This document shows positions 34,641-43,351 of a stretch of 64,000 nt of DNA, piece after piece. The notes below the pieces were generated by a model. That model was not told where the DNA came from. It was given only the letters and a program-made list of their open reading frames with translations, and made no database searches. Origin of the DNA: Flexithrix dorotheae DSM 6795 (GTDB lineage Bacteria > Bacteroidota > Bacteroidia > Cytophagales > Flammeovirgaceae); the NCBI RefSeq assembly GCF_000379765.1, contig NZ_KB903434.1, positions 186,001-250,000 on the forward strand, given 5' to 3'. Positions within the stretch are counted from its first letter, which is position 1, and the number at the start of each line of letters is the position of its first letter. A program made the translations under genes and the position numbers.

Positions 34641-34667
34641 TTAAAAACCTCATCATACTGGCTAAAT

Positions 34668-35195
34668 ATGACACAATTCCCTGACAAGCAAAAAAGGTCC
34701 ATTGATTTTAGTATAAAAGCAGCATGGCTGGCCATATCTAAAATGTATAACTATATAGGATCTGAATTTGACATTACCCATTCTTCCGGTTTTGTACTCC
34801 TTAATATTGACAGAGAATATGGTACTCCTGCTACTAAAATTGCCCCTCTGTTGGGTATGGAAGCCAGAAGCTTAACCAGGATGTTAAAATCTATGGAGGA
34901 AAAGGGACTTATCTGTAGAAAGGCAGATATGCAAGACAAGAGAAAGGTCATTATTTTTCTCACCGAAGAAGGAAAAGTAAAAAGAGAACTAGCCAGACAA
35001 TCTGTTAAATATTTTCACAATAAAATTCAGGAGGAAGTTGGAGAAGAAGAACTGGAAATTTTTTTCCGTGTGATTGAAAATGTTCATTTTGTTATAGAGC
35101 ATTTGGATGAGAAGGATGCAGAGGAAAAAATATTTGGTGAAGCTCAAAAAAAACTGGGCAAACCAATTATAAAAAACAGAAATGAGGTAACTTAA
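34668..35195 (+). CDS. MarR-family transcriptional regulator
   Basis: The 175-residue protein has the MarR winged helix: ATKIAPLLGMEARSLTRMLKSMEEKGLICR at about 61-89 (recognition helix), then the wing DMQDKRKVIIFLTEEGK. Helices at both ends form the dimer. It heads a unit with the fused beta-oxidation enzyme and thiolase, so it probably senses an acyl-CoA or fatty acid. The ATG at 34668 is chosen because the upstream TTG overlaps the -7 promoter box. It likely binds the palindrome at 34601-34630. Confidence 0.92.
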   Translation: MTQFPDKQKRSIDFSIKAAWLAISKMYNYIGSEFDITHSSGFVLLNIDREYGTPATKIAPLLGMEARSLTRMLKSMEEKGLICRKADMQDKRKVIIFLTEEGKVKRELARQSVKYFHNKIQEEVGEEELEIFFRVIENVHFVIEHLDEKDAEEKIFGEAQKKLGKPIIKNRNEVT

Positions 35196-35282
35196 TATTT
35201 AATTTACGCAAACTCAAACAATTTCTATTTGGATATCAAATCCAATTACCAAAATAAAACTTAATCAATAAAACTGGTTGAT

Positions 35283-37688
35283 ATGAAAAACAGATCAATT
35301 AAAAAGGTAGCTGTCCTCGGATCAGGTGTAATGGGATCCCGAATCGCCTGCCACTTTGCCAATATCGGTGTGCAGGTACTCCTGCTGGATATTGTTCCTA
35401 AAGAACTTAATGCCAAAGAACAAGCTAAAGGACTTTCACTGGAATCTCCTCTTGTAAGAAATAGAATAGTAAATGATGCCTTGCAATTTGCATTAAAATC
35501 AAAACCATCTCCTGTGTTTGATAAATCTGTGGCTTCGAAGATTTCCACTGGAAATTTTGAAGACGACATGAGCAAAATAGGCGAATGTGATTGGATTATA
35601 GAGGTGGTAGTGGAGAAATTGGAAATTAAAAAAATTGTTTTTGAACAAGTTGAAAAATATCGAAAGCCTGGTACTTTAATTACTTCAAACACCTCAGGAA
35701 TTCCAATGTTCCTCATGTGTGAAGGAAGAAGTGAAGACTTTAAAAAGCATTTTTGTGGAACCCACTTTTTTAACCCACCAAGATATCTAAGGTTATTGGA
35801 AATAATTCCCGGACCTGAAACTGATCCACAAATTATTGATTTCCTTATGCATTATGGAGATCTTTTCCTGGGTAAAGAAACAGTTTACTGTAAGGATACT
35901 CCAGCATTTATTGCCAATAGAATTGGGGTATATGCGATTATGTCGGCTATGCATACCATTGAAGAAATGGGGCTAACTGTTGGGGAGGTAGATAAAATTA
36001 CCGGGCCTGTAATTGGAAGAGCAAAATCAGCTACTTTTAGAACTACAGATGTGGTGGGGTTAGACACCATGGTAAATGTTTCTAATAACCTGTATGGAAT
36101 ACTTAAACACGATGAATCAAGAGAAAAATTCCAATTACCAAAAATTGTAAAGGAATTATACGATCGAAAATGGCTTGGAGATAAAACCGGTCAGGGTTAC
36201 TTCAAGAAAACCCAAAATGAAAAAGGTGAGAAGGAAATTCTTGAGTTAGACTTAAAGACTTTTGAATACGTGCCAAGAACTAAAGCTAATTTTGCCTCCC
36301 TGGCACAAGTAAAAGAGATTGAAGATGTAAAAGAAAGGATCAAAGTTTTGGTGAATGCCAATGATAAGGCAGGAGAATTCCTGAGGAAATCCTTTTACGA
36401 TACATTCAAATACTGTTCTTTCAGAATTCCTGAGATAGCCGATGAATTATATAAAATTGATCAGGCAGTCTCAGCAGGATTTGCCTGGGAAACTGGTCCA
36501 TTCGAAACCTGGGATATTCTTGGATTAAAAGAAACTACTCTTAAAATGGAAGAGGCAGGTTTCAAACCTGCACAATGGATTTATGATTTGCTTGAAAGTG
36601 GTGCTGATTCTTTCTATAAAATGGAGAATGGAGTCAAAAAATACTACGATATTGAAAGCAAATCTTATAAAGTAATTCCTGGTTCAGAAGGATTAATTTA
36701 TCTGGATACCTTAAGAAAAACCAACAAGGTTTGGGGAAATGCGGGGACCACTCTTTTCGATCTGGGAGATGGCATTTTAGGATTGGAGTTTCATTCAAAA
36801 ATGAATTCCATTGGTACTGAAACTATTGAAGGTTTACATACCGCAATTACCAAAGCAGAAGAAGAATTTAAAGGATTAGTGATTGGGAATGAGGGACAAC
36901 AATTTTCAGCAGGCGCTAATTTAGCCATGTTGTTCATGTTTGCCTGTGACCAGGAATGGGATGAAATCAATATGATGATTGCCCAATTCCAGAAAACCAT
37001 GATGAGAGCAAGGTTTTCATCCGTTCCGGTAATTTCAGCTCCTTCCGGATTGGCATTGGGTGGAGGATGTGAACTTTCCATGCACTGTGATGCTATTCAG
37101 GGACATGTAGAAACTTATATGGGACTTGTAGAAGTTGGTGTTGGATTGATACCGGGAGGAGGCGGAACCAAAGAAATGACCCTGAGAGCTTCAGATTCTT
37201 TTGTAACCGGTGATCCTGAATTCAACAGGCTACAGGAACATTTTATGACCATTGCCACTGCAAAAGTAGCTACATCAGCCAGAGAAGCCCAAAACTTAGG
37301 TTTCTTTAAAGCTTCCGATGGATTTACTTTAAACAGATCAAGATTATTGGCTGATGCCAAAGCAAAAGCGCTTGAACTGGCAAATGCAGGTTATTCTCAG
37401 CCGGTGGAGAGGAAAGACATAAAAGTTCAGGGAAAAGCGGGGATGGCCATGTTTGAAGCGGGAATAGCGGCTATGTTGTACGGAAATTATGCTTCCGAGC
37501 ACGATGCCAAAATTGCCAAAAAAGTAAGTTATGTGATGAATGGAGGTGATCTTTCCCAGCCAACTTTGGTTTCGGAGCAATATCTCTTAGACCTTGAAAG
37601 GGAAGCTTTCCTAAGTTTATGTGGTGAACCTAAAACTTTAGAAAGAATTCAGAGCATACTCTTTAAAGGAAAACCATTAAGGAACTAA
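35283..37688 (+). CDS. Fused 3-hydroxyacyl-CoA dehydrogenase / enoyl-CoA hydratase (FadN type)
   Basis: The 801-residue enzyme carries out the hydration and oxidation steps of fatty-acid beta-oxidation. It has the dehydrogenase first (VAVLGSGVMGSRIACHFA NAD motif at about 9-26, then GTHFFNPPRYLRLLEIIPG), two C-terminal dehydrogenase repeats, then the hydratase domain (about 500-690). In the hydratase, GNEGQQFSAGANLAMLF forms the oxyanion hole. This order is that of Bacillus FadN, not E. coli FadB. It is 87 bp downstream of marR and 191 bp before the thiolase gene. The stop codon lies in the edge of a dispersed repeat copy. Confidence 0.94.
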   Translation: MKNRSIKKVAVLGSGVMGSRIACHFANIGVQVLLLDIVPKELNAKEQAKGLSLESPLVRNRIVNDALQFALKSKPSPVFDKSVASKISTGNFEDDMSKIGECDWIIEVVVEKLEIKKIVFEQVEKYRKPGTLITSNTSGIPMFLMCEGRSEDFKKHFCGTHFFNPPRYLRLLEIIPGPETDPQIIDFLMHYGDLFLGKETVYCKDTPAFIANRIGVYAIMSAMHTIEEMGLTVGEVDKITGPVIGRAKSATFRTTDVVGLDTMVNVSNNLYGILKHDESREKFQLPKIVKELYDRKWLGDKTGQGYFKKTQNEKGEKEILELDLKTFEYVPRTKANFASLAQVKEIEDVKERIKVLVNANDKAGEFLRKSFYDTFKYCSFRIPEIADELYKIDQAVSAGFAWETGPFETWDILGLKETTLKMEEAGFKPAQWIYDLLESGADSFYKMENGVKKYYDIESKSYKVIPGSEGLIYLDTLRKTNKVWGNAGTTLFDLGDGILGLEFHSKMNSIGTETIEGLHTAITKAEEEFKGLVIGNEGQQFSAGANLAMLFMFACDQEWDEINMMIAQFQKTMMRARFSSVPVISAPSGLALGGGCELSMHCDAIQGHVETYMGLVEVGVGLIPGGGGTKEMTLRASDSFVTGDPEFNRLQEHFMTIATAKVATSAREAQNLGFFKASDGFTLNRSRLLADAKAKALELANAGYSQPVERKDIKVQGKAGMAMFEAGIAAMLYGNYASEHDAKIAKKVSYVMNGGDLSQPTLVSEQYLLDLEREAFLSLCGEPKTLERIQSILFKGKPLRN

Positions 37689-37723
37689 GTACCAGTACTA
37701 TTTTATTTTGAGATAAATCATCT
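37686..37723 (+). repeat. Dispersed intergenic repeat, copy 3
   Basis: It starts AAGTACCAGTACT and continues TTTTGAG; by hand 24 of 35 positions match copy 1 without gaps. It overlaps the stop codon of the beta-oxidation gene. Confidence 0.45.
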
Positions 37724-37879
37724 TATTATAAAATAGTTGTGGGACAAATGGATATATTATTTTGTCCAACTACTTAAAACTTGTTCTTTAAAGAAACTTT
37801 AAAAAATTATTAATCATTAAATATTCCAGGACTTTTTGATTTCTCAAAATCTGGATTTTTAAATAAAAATATTAAAACT

Positions 37880-39055
37880 ATGGAAGCATATATAGTTGCA
37901 GGATATAGATCAGCCGTGGGGAAATCCAAAAAAGGGGGTTTCAGATTTACCAGACCAGATGATCTGGCAGCAGATGTAATCAAACACCTTGTAGCCTCAG
38001 TCCCAAATTTTGATGCCAAAAGAGTTGATGATTTAGTAGTGGGTTGTGCAATTCCCGAAGCGGAACAAGGCATGCAAATGGGAAGAATGATTTCTTTATT
38101 GGCTTTACCAATGGAAGTTCCGGGCTTTATTGTGAACCGGTATTGTGGTTCCGGAGTAGAAGCTATAGCAATTGCCTCAGCTAAAATCAAAGCAGGAATG
38201 GCCGATTGTATTATTGCCGGAGGAGCCGAATCTATGTCAATGGTGCCTATGCTCGGGTATAAAACTGCATTGAATTATAAAATTGCAGAGCAAAACCCTG
38301 AATATTATTTAAGTATGGGACTGACAGCTGAAGAAGTAGCGAAAGATTTTGATATTACCAGAGAGCAGGCTGACGAATTTTCCTATAATTCACACCAAAA
38401 AGCAATTAATGCAATTAAGGAAGGGAAATTTAAAGATGAGATTGTACCCATAAATGTGGAGGAAACTTATGTAGATGCAAACGGTCAGAAGAAATCGAGA
38501 AGTTTTGTAGTAGATACCGATGAAGGCCCAAGGGCTGATACCAGTATCGATGTATTAGGGAACCTGAGACCAGCTTTTAAAATGGGTGGTCAGGTAACTG
38601 CAGGTAACTCTTCTCAAACTTCTGATGGTGCAGCCTTTGTGATGGTAATGTCTGAAAAAATGGTGAAAGAGCTTAATCTTGAGCCTATTGCCAGAATGGT
38701 TACTTATCAGGTGGCTGGAGTTAACCCCAGAGTAATGGGAATTGGGCCTGTGGAAGCCGTGCCTAAAGCTTTGAAATATGCCGGTTTAAAACTTTCAGAT
38801 ATTGAGCAGGTAGAACTAAATGAAGCCTTTGCGGCCCAGTCTCTGGCTGTAATCAAAGAATTAGGGGTTGATCCGGATATCGTAAATGTGAATGGCGGAG
38901 CAGTAGCCTTAGGTCATCCACTAGGCTGTACTGGTGCCAAATTATCTGTTCAGCTATTTAATGAAATGCGGAGAAGAAAGCAAAAATATGGAATGGTAAC
39001 GGCTTGTGTAGGTGGAGGCCAGGGTGTAGCAGGTATTTACGAGCTCTTATCTTAA
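37880..39055 (+). CDS. fadA: Acetyl-CoA C-acyltransferase (3-ketoacyl-CoA thiolase)
   Basis: The 391-residue thiolase cleaves 3-ketoacyl-CoA. The nucleophilic Cys is in [15 protein letters not shown], the His in [20 protein letters not shown], and the second Cys in [11 protein letters not shown]. Length and motif set are normal. It follows the fused dehydrogenase-hydratase in a MarR-controlled unit and ends before a terminator. No acyl-CoA dehydrogenase lies in the window. Confidence 0.95.
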   Translation: MEAYIVAGYRSAVGKSKKGGFRFTRPDDLAADVIKHLVASVPNFDAKRVDDLVVGCAIPEAEQGMQMGRMISLLALPMEVPGFIVNRYCGSGVEAIAIASAKIKAGMADCIIAGGAESMSMVPMLGYKTALNYKIAEQNPEYYLSMGLTAEEVAKDFDITREQADEFSYNSHQKAINAIKEGKFKDEIVPINVEETYVDANGQKKSRSFVVDTDEGPRADTSIDVLGNLRPAFKMGGQVTAGNSSQTSDGAAFVMVMSEKMVKELNLEPIARMVTYQVAGVNPRVMGIGPVEAVPKALKYAGLKLSDIEQVELNEAFAAQSLAVIKELGVDPDIVNVNGGAVALGHPLGCTGAKLSVQLFNEMRRRKQKYGMVTACVGGGQGVAGIYELLS

Positions 39056-39170
39056 ATAGAAATTAGTTTGGAACTTTGTAAGTTGTTTGCAAAAAACTTT
39101 TAAATACTTACAACTGATCCTCATTTATAAGTCATAGCGGTTCGCTATAACTTTAAGTAAGTTGACCGTA

Positions 39171-39202
39171 AAAAAATGCCTGGCTTTTGCCAGGTTTTTT
39201 TT
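39171..39202 (+). terminator. Terminator of the beta-oxidation unit
   Basis: CCTGGC (39179-39184) pairs with GCCAGG (39189-39194), with a TTTT loop and a T8 run after. It cuts through the long reading frame that begins at 39162, showing that the hydrolase start is further downstream. Confidence 0.85.
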
Positions 39203-39233
39203 GCATTTCACTTTCTTCAAAAGCATTCCAGTT

Positions 39234-40055
39234 TTGACTAAAAAATTTTTTACATACAAAAATTCCAAAATCTCCTATCACAGTTGGGGGAAAGGAGAAG
39301 AAGTACTAATTCTATTTCACGGATTTGGTGATAGGGCTGCCCTTTTTGATGTATTGGAAACTTCACTAGGGCAACATTATAAGGCTTTTGCAATTAGTTT
39401 TCCCTATCACGGCCACACGGAATGGAAAGAAGGGCTTTTTACAAAAACTGATATCGTTAATTTTATCAAAATTATTCTGGAAAAAGAAAAAGCATCCTCC
39501 TTTTCAATATTAGGCTACAGTATGGGTGGAAAAATCACCATGAACATGGTGGAGGTTTTTGCCGATCAAATTAATAAAGTTATTCTCCTTGCCCCGGATG
39601 GTATAAAAACTCATCTTTTATACGATATTCACGGGCTTCCACTCTGGTTTATACGTTTGTTTAAATTTCTATTGAAAAGGCCAAAAACTTTTTTTAAGCT
39701 CAATAAAGTCATTTATAAATGGGGATTCTTATCCAAATTTCTTTATGATTTTACCAAAAATCATTTTAGCACAACACCACAAAGGGAAAGGTTTTTCAAT
39801 GTATCAGAATCAATTCATGATTTTAAACCCGACCTGAATAAGCTAAAAATGATATTGAATCAGAAAAATATTCCCTTGGAAATGTTTTTGGGAGAAAGAG
39901 ACGAAGTGATATTACCAGAGTCCGGGGAAATACTAAAAGAGGGTCTGAAAAATTGCCAGGTCACTTTTTTACCTAAGGGTCACTTATTGGTAGATGAAGA
40001 TTTAAACAAGGTTTTCAATAGCAGGATTTTTAATTCAGAAATTAAAAACACATAA
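39234..40055 (+). CDS. Alpha/beta hydrolase
   Basis: The 273-residue protein has the alpha/beta hydrolase fold: LILFHGFGDRAAL for the oxyanion region, LGYSMGGKI as nucleophile elbow (Ser), GERDEVI for the acid Asp, and KGHLLVDED for the His. The substrate is unknown. The TTG at 39234 (TKKFFTYKNSKI) is chosen since the beta-oxidation terminator lies just before; no ATG fits. A lid region rich in aromatic and basic residues (about 145-215) is seen. Confidence 0.85.
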   Translation: MTKKFFTYKNSKISYHSWGKGEEVLILFHGFGDRAALFDVLETSLGQHYKAFAISFPYHGHTEWKEGLFTKTDIVNFIKIILEKEKASSFSILGYSMGGKITMNMVEVFADQINKVILLAPDGIKTHLLYDIHGLPLWFIRLFKFLLKRPKTFFKLNKVIYKWGFLSKFLYDFTKNHFSTTPQRERFFNVSESIHDFKPDLNKLKMILNQKNIPLEMFLGERDEVILPESGEILKEGLKNCQVTFLPKGHLLVDEDLNKVFNSRIFNSEIKNT

Positions 40056-40121
40056 TATTAGGCTAATTTTTCGGGCTACTTTCTAATTTTGGGAAAATTT
40101 TAAACCTTTAGGGATAGGATA

Positions 40122-40709
40122 ATGAAGTATTCAGTTGATTTAATGGTTAAATCCAGTGATGCATGGATTGCTGCAGTGAAAAATGATTTTGATTCTTTTC
40201 TTCAGGATCATGCAGATTGTGAAAGAAAAGCCTCTGCTATGGCCATGAGCTTTGTGGCTAAATATCCAGACAGAAATGAAATTATTCCTGAGCTTATAGA
40301 AACAGCCATTGAGGAGCTGGAACATTTCCAGCAGGTTTTTGATATCATGAAAAGTCGGGGAGTATCATTGGCCAAAGAAATGACCAAGGATTTATATATT
40401 CAAAAATTAATGGCACTTAGCCATGGAGGTACTCCTGAAACACGGTTTCGTGACCGACTTTTGCTGGCTTCAATTATTGAATGCAGGGGTTGTGAAAGAT
40501 TCAAACTGGTGAGTGAAAATCTGGAGGATGAAGAACTTTCCAAATTCTACAAAGTGCTGTGGACTTCCGAAGCCAAACACGGAAATATTTTTGTGAAAAT
40601 GGCACTCAATTATTTTGAAGAAACATCAGTTTATAACCGACTGGATGAATTAATTGAAAAGGAAGCTGAAGTGCTTAATTCCCTTGAAATCCGTTCGGCC
40701 CTTCACTAG
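40122..40709 (+). CDS. miaE: tRNA 2-methylthio-N6-isopentenyl adenosine hydroxylase (MiaE-like)
   Basis: The 195-residue non-heme diiron monooxygenase hydroxylates ms2i6A37 in tRNA. Diiron ligand motifs are DCERKASAMAM, AIEELEHFQQVFD, IIECRGCERF and TSEAKHGNIFV. Length matches the family. TAATTTTG at 40084-40091 is a candidate -7 element 31 bp upstream of the ATG. Confidence 0.9.
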   Translation: MKYSVDLMVKSSDAWIAAVKNDFDSFLQDHADCERKASAMAMSFVAKYPDRNEIIPELIETAIEELEHFQQVFDIMKSRGVSLAKEMTKDLYIQKLMALSHGGTPETRFRDRLLLASIIECRGCERFKLVSENLEDEELSKFYKVLWTSEAKHGNIFVKMALNYFEETSVYNRLDELIEKEAEVLNSLEIRSALH

Positions 40710-40737
40710 TTCTCTCTAAAAAAGCAAGGGATTTTTT

Positions 40738-40763
40738 CGTACAAAGGGTGTTCAATTTGTACG
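40738..40763. promoter_or_regulatory. Inverted repeat CGTACAAA / TTTGTACG, possible operator
   Basis: CGTACAAA (40738-40745) and TTTGTACG (40756-40763) form a perfect inverted repeat with a 10-bp spacer. A further CGTACA follows at 40768-40773. It lies upstream of two small genes and downstream of miaE. Confidence 0.4.
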
Positions 40764-40874
40764 GTTTCGTACACAATTCTCTAAGCAAGTTTATTCTTAA
40801 ACAATTATATATCAACAACTTACCACTGGTGGCATCTCCTTTGAACTTTCAATAACAAATAGAAGACAAAAGAA

Positions 40875-40985
40875 ATGGAACGGACATGTTTACATAGAAA
40901 TTTAGAAAAAGTTATTGAATTTACTTTACCAGTTGCCCTTATTTTATCCGTACTTACATTGGTACTCATTAGTATTTTAGCCTAA
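40875..40985 (+). CDS. Small single-pass membrane protein (36 aa)
   Basis: The 36-residue frame (starting MERTCLHRNLEKVIEF) has a basic, His/Cys-containing N terminus and one hydrophobic helix (LPVALILSVLTLVLISILA). It fills the space before the 108-residue gene, 39 bp away, same strand. Charge and hydrophobic layout suggest a real gene; no homologue is recognised. Confidence 0.45.
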   Translation: MERTCLHRNLEKVIEFTLPVALILSVLTLVLISILA

Positions 40986-41024
40986 TAAGAAAGCACCGGT
41001 TCACCAGATTAAATTGAGAATATT

Positions 41025-41351
41025 ATGAGCTTGAAATTAACGGTTATCAAAACGAAAGATGAACATTGGGAAAGGAGTTTTGGTTTTCCCCATGATGGAA
41101 TAAGATTAGAATTTTCACAGGAACACGATATCAGGCAGCTTGAAGATGTTACCAGTGTGTTTATAAAAAAAGGAAGTGATCTTTTTTCTGCCTTCAATAA
41201 TAATCTTAATAAGGTTTTTCAACTTGGAGTAGAGAAAGCACTTCAAATTGTGATCAGTGAAATTGAAAACCTTGATGTAAGTAATCAAACAAAAAATTTG
41301 TTAACTGAAAAGTTTGAACAAAGGCTAAAACAAGAAGCCTTTTCTGGTTAA
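41025..41351 (+). CDS. Hypothetical protein (108 aa)
   Basis: I do not recognise this protein. It lacks a signal peptide. The N-terminal half appears beta-rich (MSLKLTVIKTKDEHWERSFGF) and the C-terminal half helical and charged (LFSAFNNNLNKVFQLGVEKALQIVISEIENL). It lies 39 bp after the 36-residue membrane protein and may be co-transcribed. Confidence 0.6.
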   Translation: MSLKLTVIKTKDEHWERSFGFPHDGIRLEFSQEHDIRQLEDVTSVFIKKGSDLFSAFNNNLNKVFQLGVEKALQIVISEIENLDVSNQTKNLLTEKFEQRLKQEAFSG

Positions 41352-41605
41352 CTCAATAATGCCCAAATCTTTTGTCCTAGTCTTTTTTTGCCCATATAAC
41401 TCATTGGTAATGAATTTAAACCAGTGTAGTTTAACCTTTATTAATTTCACTTCTCTCTCCTTTTAATTATCTTCACAAAGTATTTTCCAATCGAATCAAC
41501 CTAATCTCACTATTTTCGTAAACCCACAGGGTTACTTTTCATGTAATTTTTTATCAATTTTCGTATATTTATAATACTAATCAAACTCAAAACTTTTTAA
41601 CAATC

Positions 41606-42532
41606 ATGCAAATTTTTAAACAGGGGATCTTTGTTTTATTCATGTCCATTTTTCTTGCAACAGGTACCCAACTTGCAAAAGCCCAGGAATTAAAACTAAA
41701 GAAAAGAGTAGCAGTTTTCGTATTTGAAGATAAGACTGACAAAGGCTGGAGATGGTGGAATAACAAGTCAGTTGGGGAAGGGATGTCGGATATGCTTACA
41801 ACAGAGCTGGTAAAAAGCGAGGAATTTATAGTAATAGAAAGAGCAGAACTTGATGAAATTTTGGCAGAACAAAAACTAGGACTTTCCGGAGCTGTAACCG
41901 AACAAAGTGCAGCAGAAATTGGAAAATTATTAGGGGTAGAATTAGCAGTAGTGGGAGCAGTGACCGAATTTGGATATAAGGATAATAAAACCGGTGGTCG
42001 AATTAAAGGAATTGGTATAGGAGTAAGTAATCAATCTGCAACAGTTGGCGTAGATTGTAGATTTATAAATACAACCACAGGAGAAATTATTGCAGCAGAT
42101 CATTTCCTTAAAGAAAAATCGACAAAAGGGGTAAAGTTTAATACCAGTGGTTTAAGTTTTGATTCCCAAAAAAAGTTTGATGAATCATTAGTAGGAAAAG
42201 CAGCTAGAGAAGCCATTGAAGAAGTTACTGAAATGCTTAAAGAAAATATGCCAAATGTACCATGGCAGGCTAAAGTGGTAACCGCCAAAAATGGAGCAGT
42301 ATTCATAAATGTTGGAGCAAATCATGGAGTGAAGCCTGGCGATTCCTTTGTGATTTACAAAAAAGGTGAAGAATTAATTGATCCAGACACAGGTTTGTCT
42401 CTTGGTAGTATGGATACCAAAATTGGAGAAATTAAAGTAACAAATGCTTCCCTGGGTAATGGAAAAGCTTCTCAATGTGCAATTGTAAATGGTGACGGCT
42501 TTAAATCCGGAGATTTTGTAAGGATTCAGTAA
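41606..42532 (+). CDS. CsgG/HfaB-family secreted protein
   Basis: The 308-residue protein has a signal peptide ending ATGTQLAKAQ but no lipobox Cys, unlike E. coli CsgG. The CsgG domain is seen in RVAVFVFEDKT, VGEGMSDMLTTELVKSEEFIVIERAELDEILAEQKLG and VGAVTEFGYK. A C-terminal domain of about 90 residues (AVFINVGANHGVKPGDSFVIYKKGEEL) resembles a carbohydrate-binding or flagellar-assembly (FlgT-like) C domain. No curli genes are nearby, so a curli role is unlikely. The gene is monocistronic with its own terminator. Confidence 0.85.
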   Translation: MQIFKQGIFVLFMSIFLATGTQLAKAQELKLKKRVAVFVFEDKTDKGWRWWNNKSVGEGMSDMLTTELVKSEEFIVIERAELDEILAEQKLGLSGAVTEQSAAEIGKLLGVELAVVGAVTEFGYKDNKTGGRIKGIGIGVSNQSATVGVDCRFINTTTGEIIAADHFLKEKSTKGVKFNTSGLSFDSQKKFDESLVGKAAREAIEEVTEMLKENMPNVPWQAKVVTAKNGAVFINVGANHGVKPGDSFVIYKKGEELIDPDTGLSLGSMDTKIGEIKVTNASLGNGKASQCAIVNGDGFKSGDFVRIQ

Positions 42533-42554
42533 TTGCAAAAAAAATATTTTCTCG

Positions 42555-42584
42555 AAAAGCACTTGTAAACCAAGTGCTTTTTTT
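42555..42584 (+). terminator. CsgG-like gene terminator
   Basis: AAAAGCACTTG (42555-42565) pairs with CAAGTGCTTTT (42571-42581), loop TAAAC, followed by T residues. Confidence 0.9.
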
Positions 42585-42633
42585 ATTTTTAGGTGTAGAG
42601 TCCGAAATATCTTACTACTATTGAAAGAAAAAA

Positions 42634-43146
42634 TTGGAAAGCCAAAAAAGGGAAATTACGCTTGAAGAGTTTAAAACTTTATTCGATACTTACTATGAAA
42701 GCATCAAAAATTTTCTCTATTTCAAAACCGGAGAAATTGGGCTGGCAGAAGATTTAGCTCAGGACGTCTTTGTGAAATTATGGGAAAATAAAAAAGAGAT
42801 TAAACTGGAATCCATAAAATCATATTTATATACTATAGCGAATAACCTGGCTATCAATCAGTTGAAACACCGAAAAATTGTTTTCGAATTTGTAGCCAGG
42901 AAACCGGGCAAAGAGTCGGTGGAAACTCCTGAATATATTATTGAATCTAAAGAATTTCACGAAAAACTAAAACATGCCCTGGCAGGCATTCCTGACAAAA
43001 GCCGGGAAGTTTTCCTCATGAACAGAATCGAAGGGTTTACTTATCAGGAAATTGCAGACAGACTTGAATTGAGTGTAAAAGCTGTTGAAAAGCGAATGCA
43101 CAAGGCTCTTCACATTATCAGGGAAAAAATCGGGCAAAAAATTTAG
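42634..43146 (+). CDS. ECF-type RNA polymerase sigma factor
   Basis: The 170-residue protein has sigma region 2 (EDLAQDVFVKLWENK, SYLYTIANNLAINQLKHRK) and region 4 (GFTYQEIADRLELSVKAVEKRMHKALHIIRE). This is the FecI-like Bacteroidota ECF group. The start is a TTG at 42634. It probably controls the TonB receptor that follows and is itself restrained by the FecR-like protein at 47091-48032, which is unusually placed after the receptor genes. Confidence 0.93.
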   Translation: MESQKREITLEEFKTLFDTYYESIKNFLYFKTGEIGLAEDLAQDVFVKLWENKKEIKLESIKSYLYTIANNLAINQLKHRKIVFEFVARKPGKESVETPEYIIESKEFHEKLKHALAGIPDKSREVFLMNRIEGFTYQEIADRLELSVKAVEKRMHKALHIIREKIGQKI

Positions 43147-43323
43147 CCCCGCACCTAACTCTCTCTCCTGTAAAAGAAATTCCAAGTGTGAACCACCTTT
43201 CCCTTCAATTAGTTAACTATTGAAAGTAATTGATTCCAAATGGGACTGATTTGTTCAAATTCCTGAAAACAAGTGATTCCATACCAAAAATTGAATAAAT
43301 AAAATCCAATATACCTACATTTA

Positions 43324-43331
43324 TATTTTTG
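43324..43331 (+). promoter_or_regulatory. Candidate -7 element before the TonB receptor
   Basis: TATTTTTG fits TAnnTTTG, 20 bp before the ATG at 43352. Confidence 0.4.
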
Positions 43332-43351
43332 TTGCTTTTGATTTGCTATAA

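Larger units (their letters stand above)
34181..34667. other. 487-bp AT-rich divergent region before marR
   Basis: Long A and T runs occur at 34270-34400. The right end holds the MarR palindrome and promoter. Nothing else is supported. Confidence 0.5.

Noticed and set aside
35261-35716. Minus-strand ORF of 151 residues opposite the fused beta-oxidation gene
   Set aside because: Antisense shadow; the plus-strand NAD-binding motif is clear.
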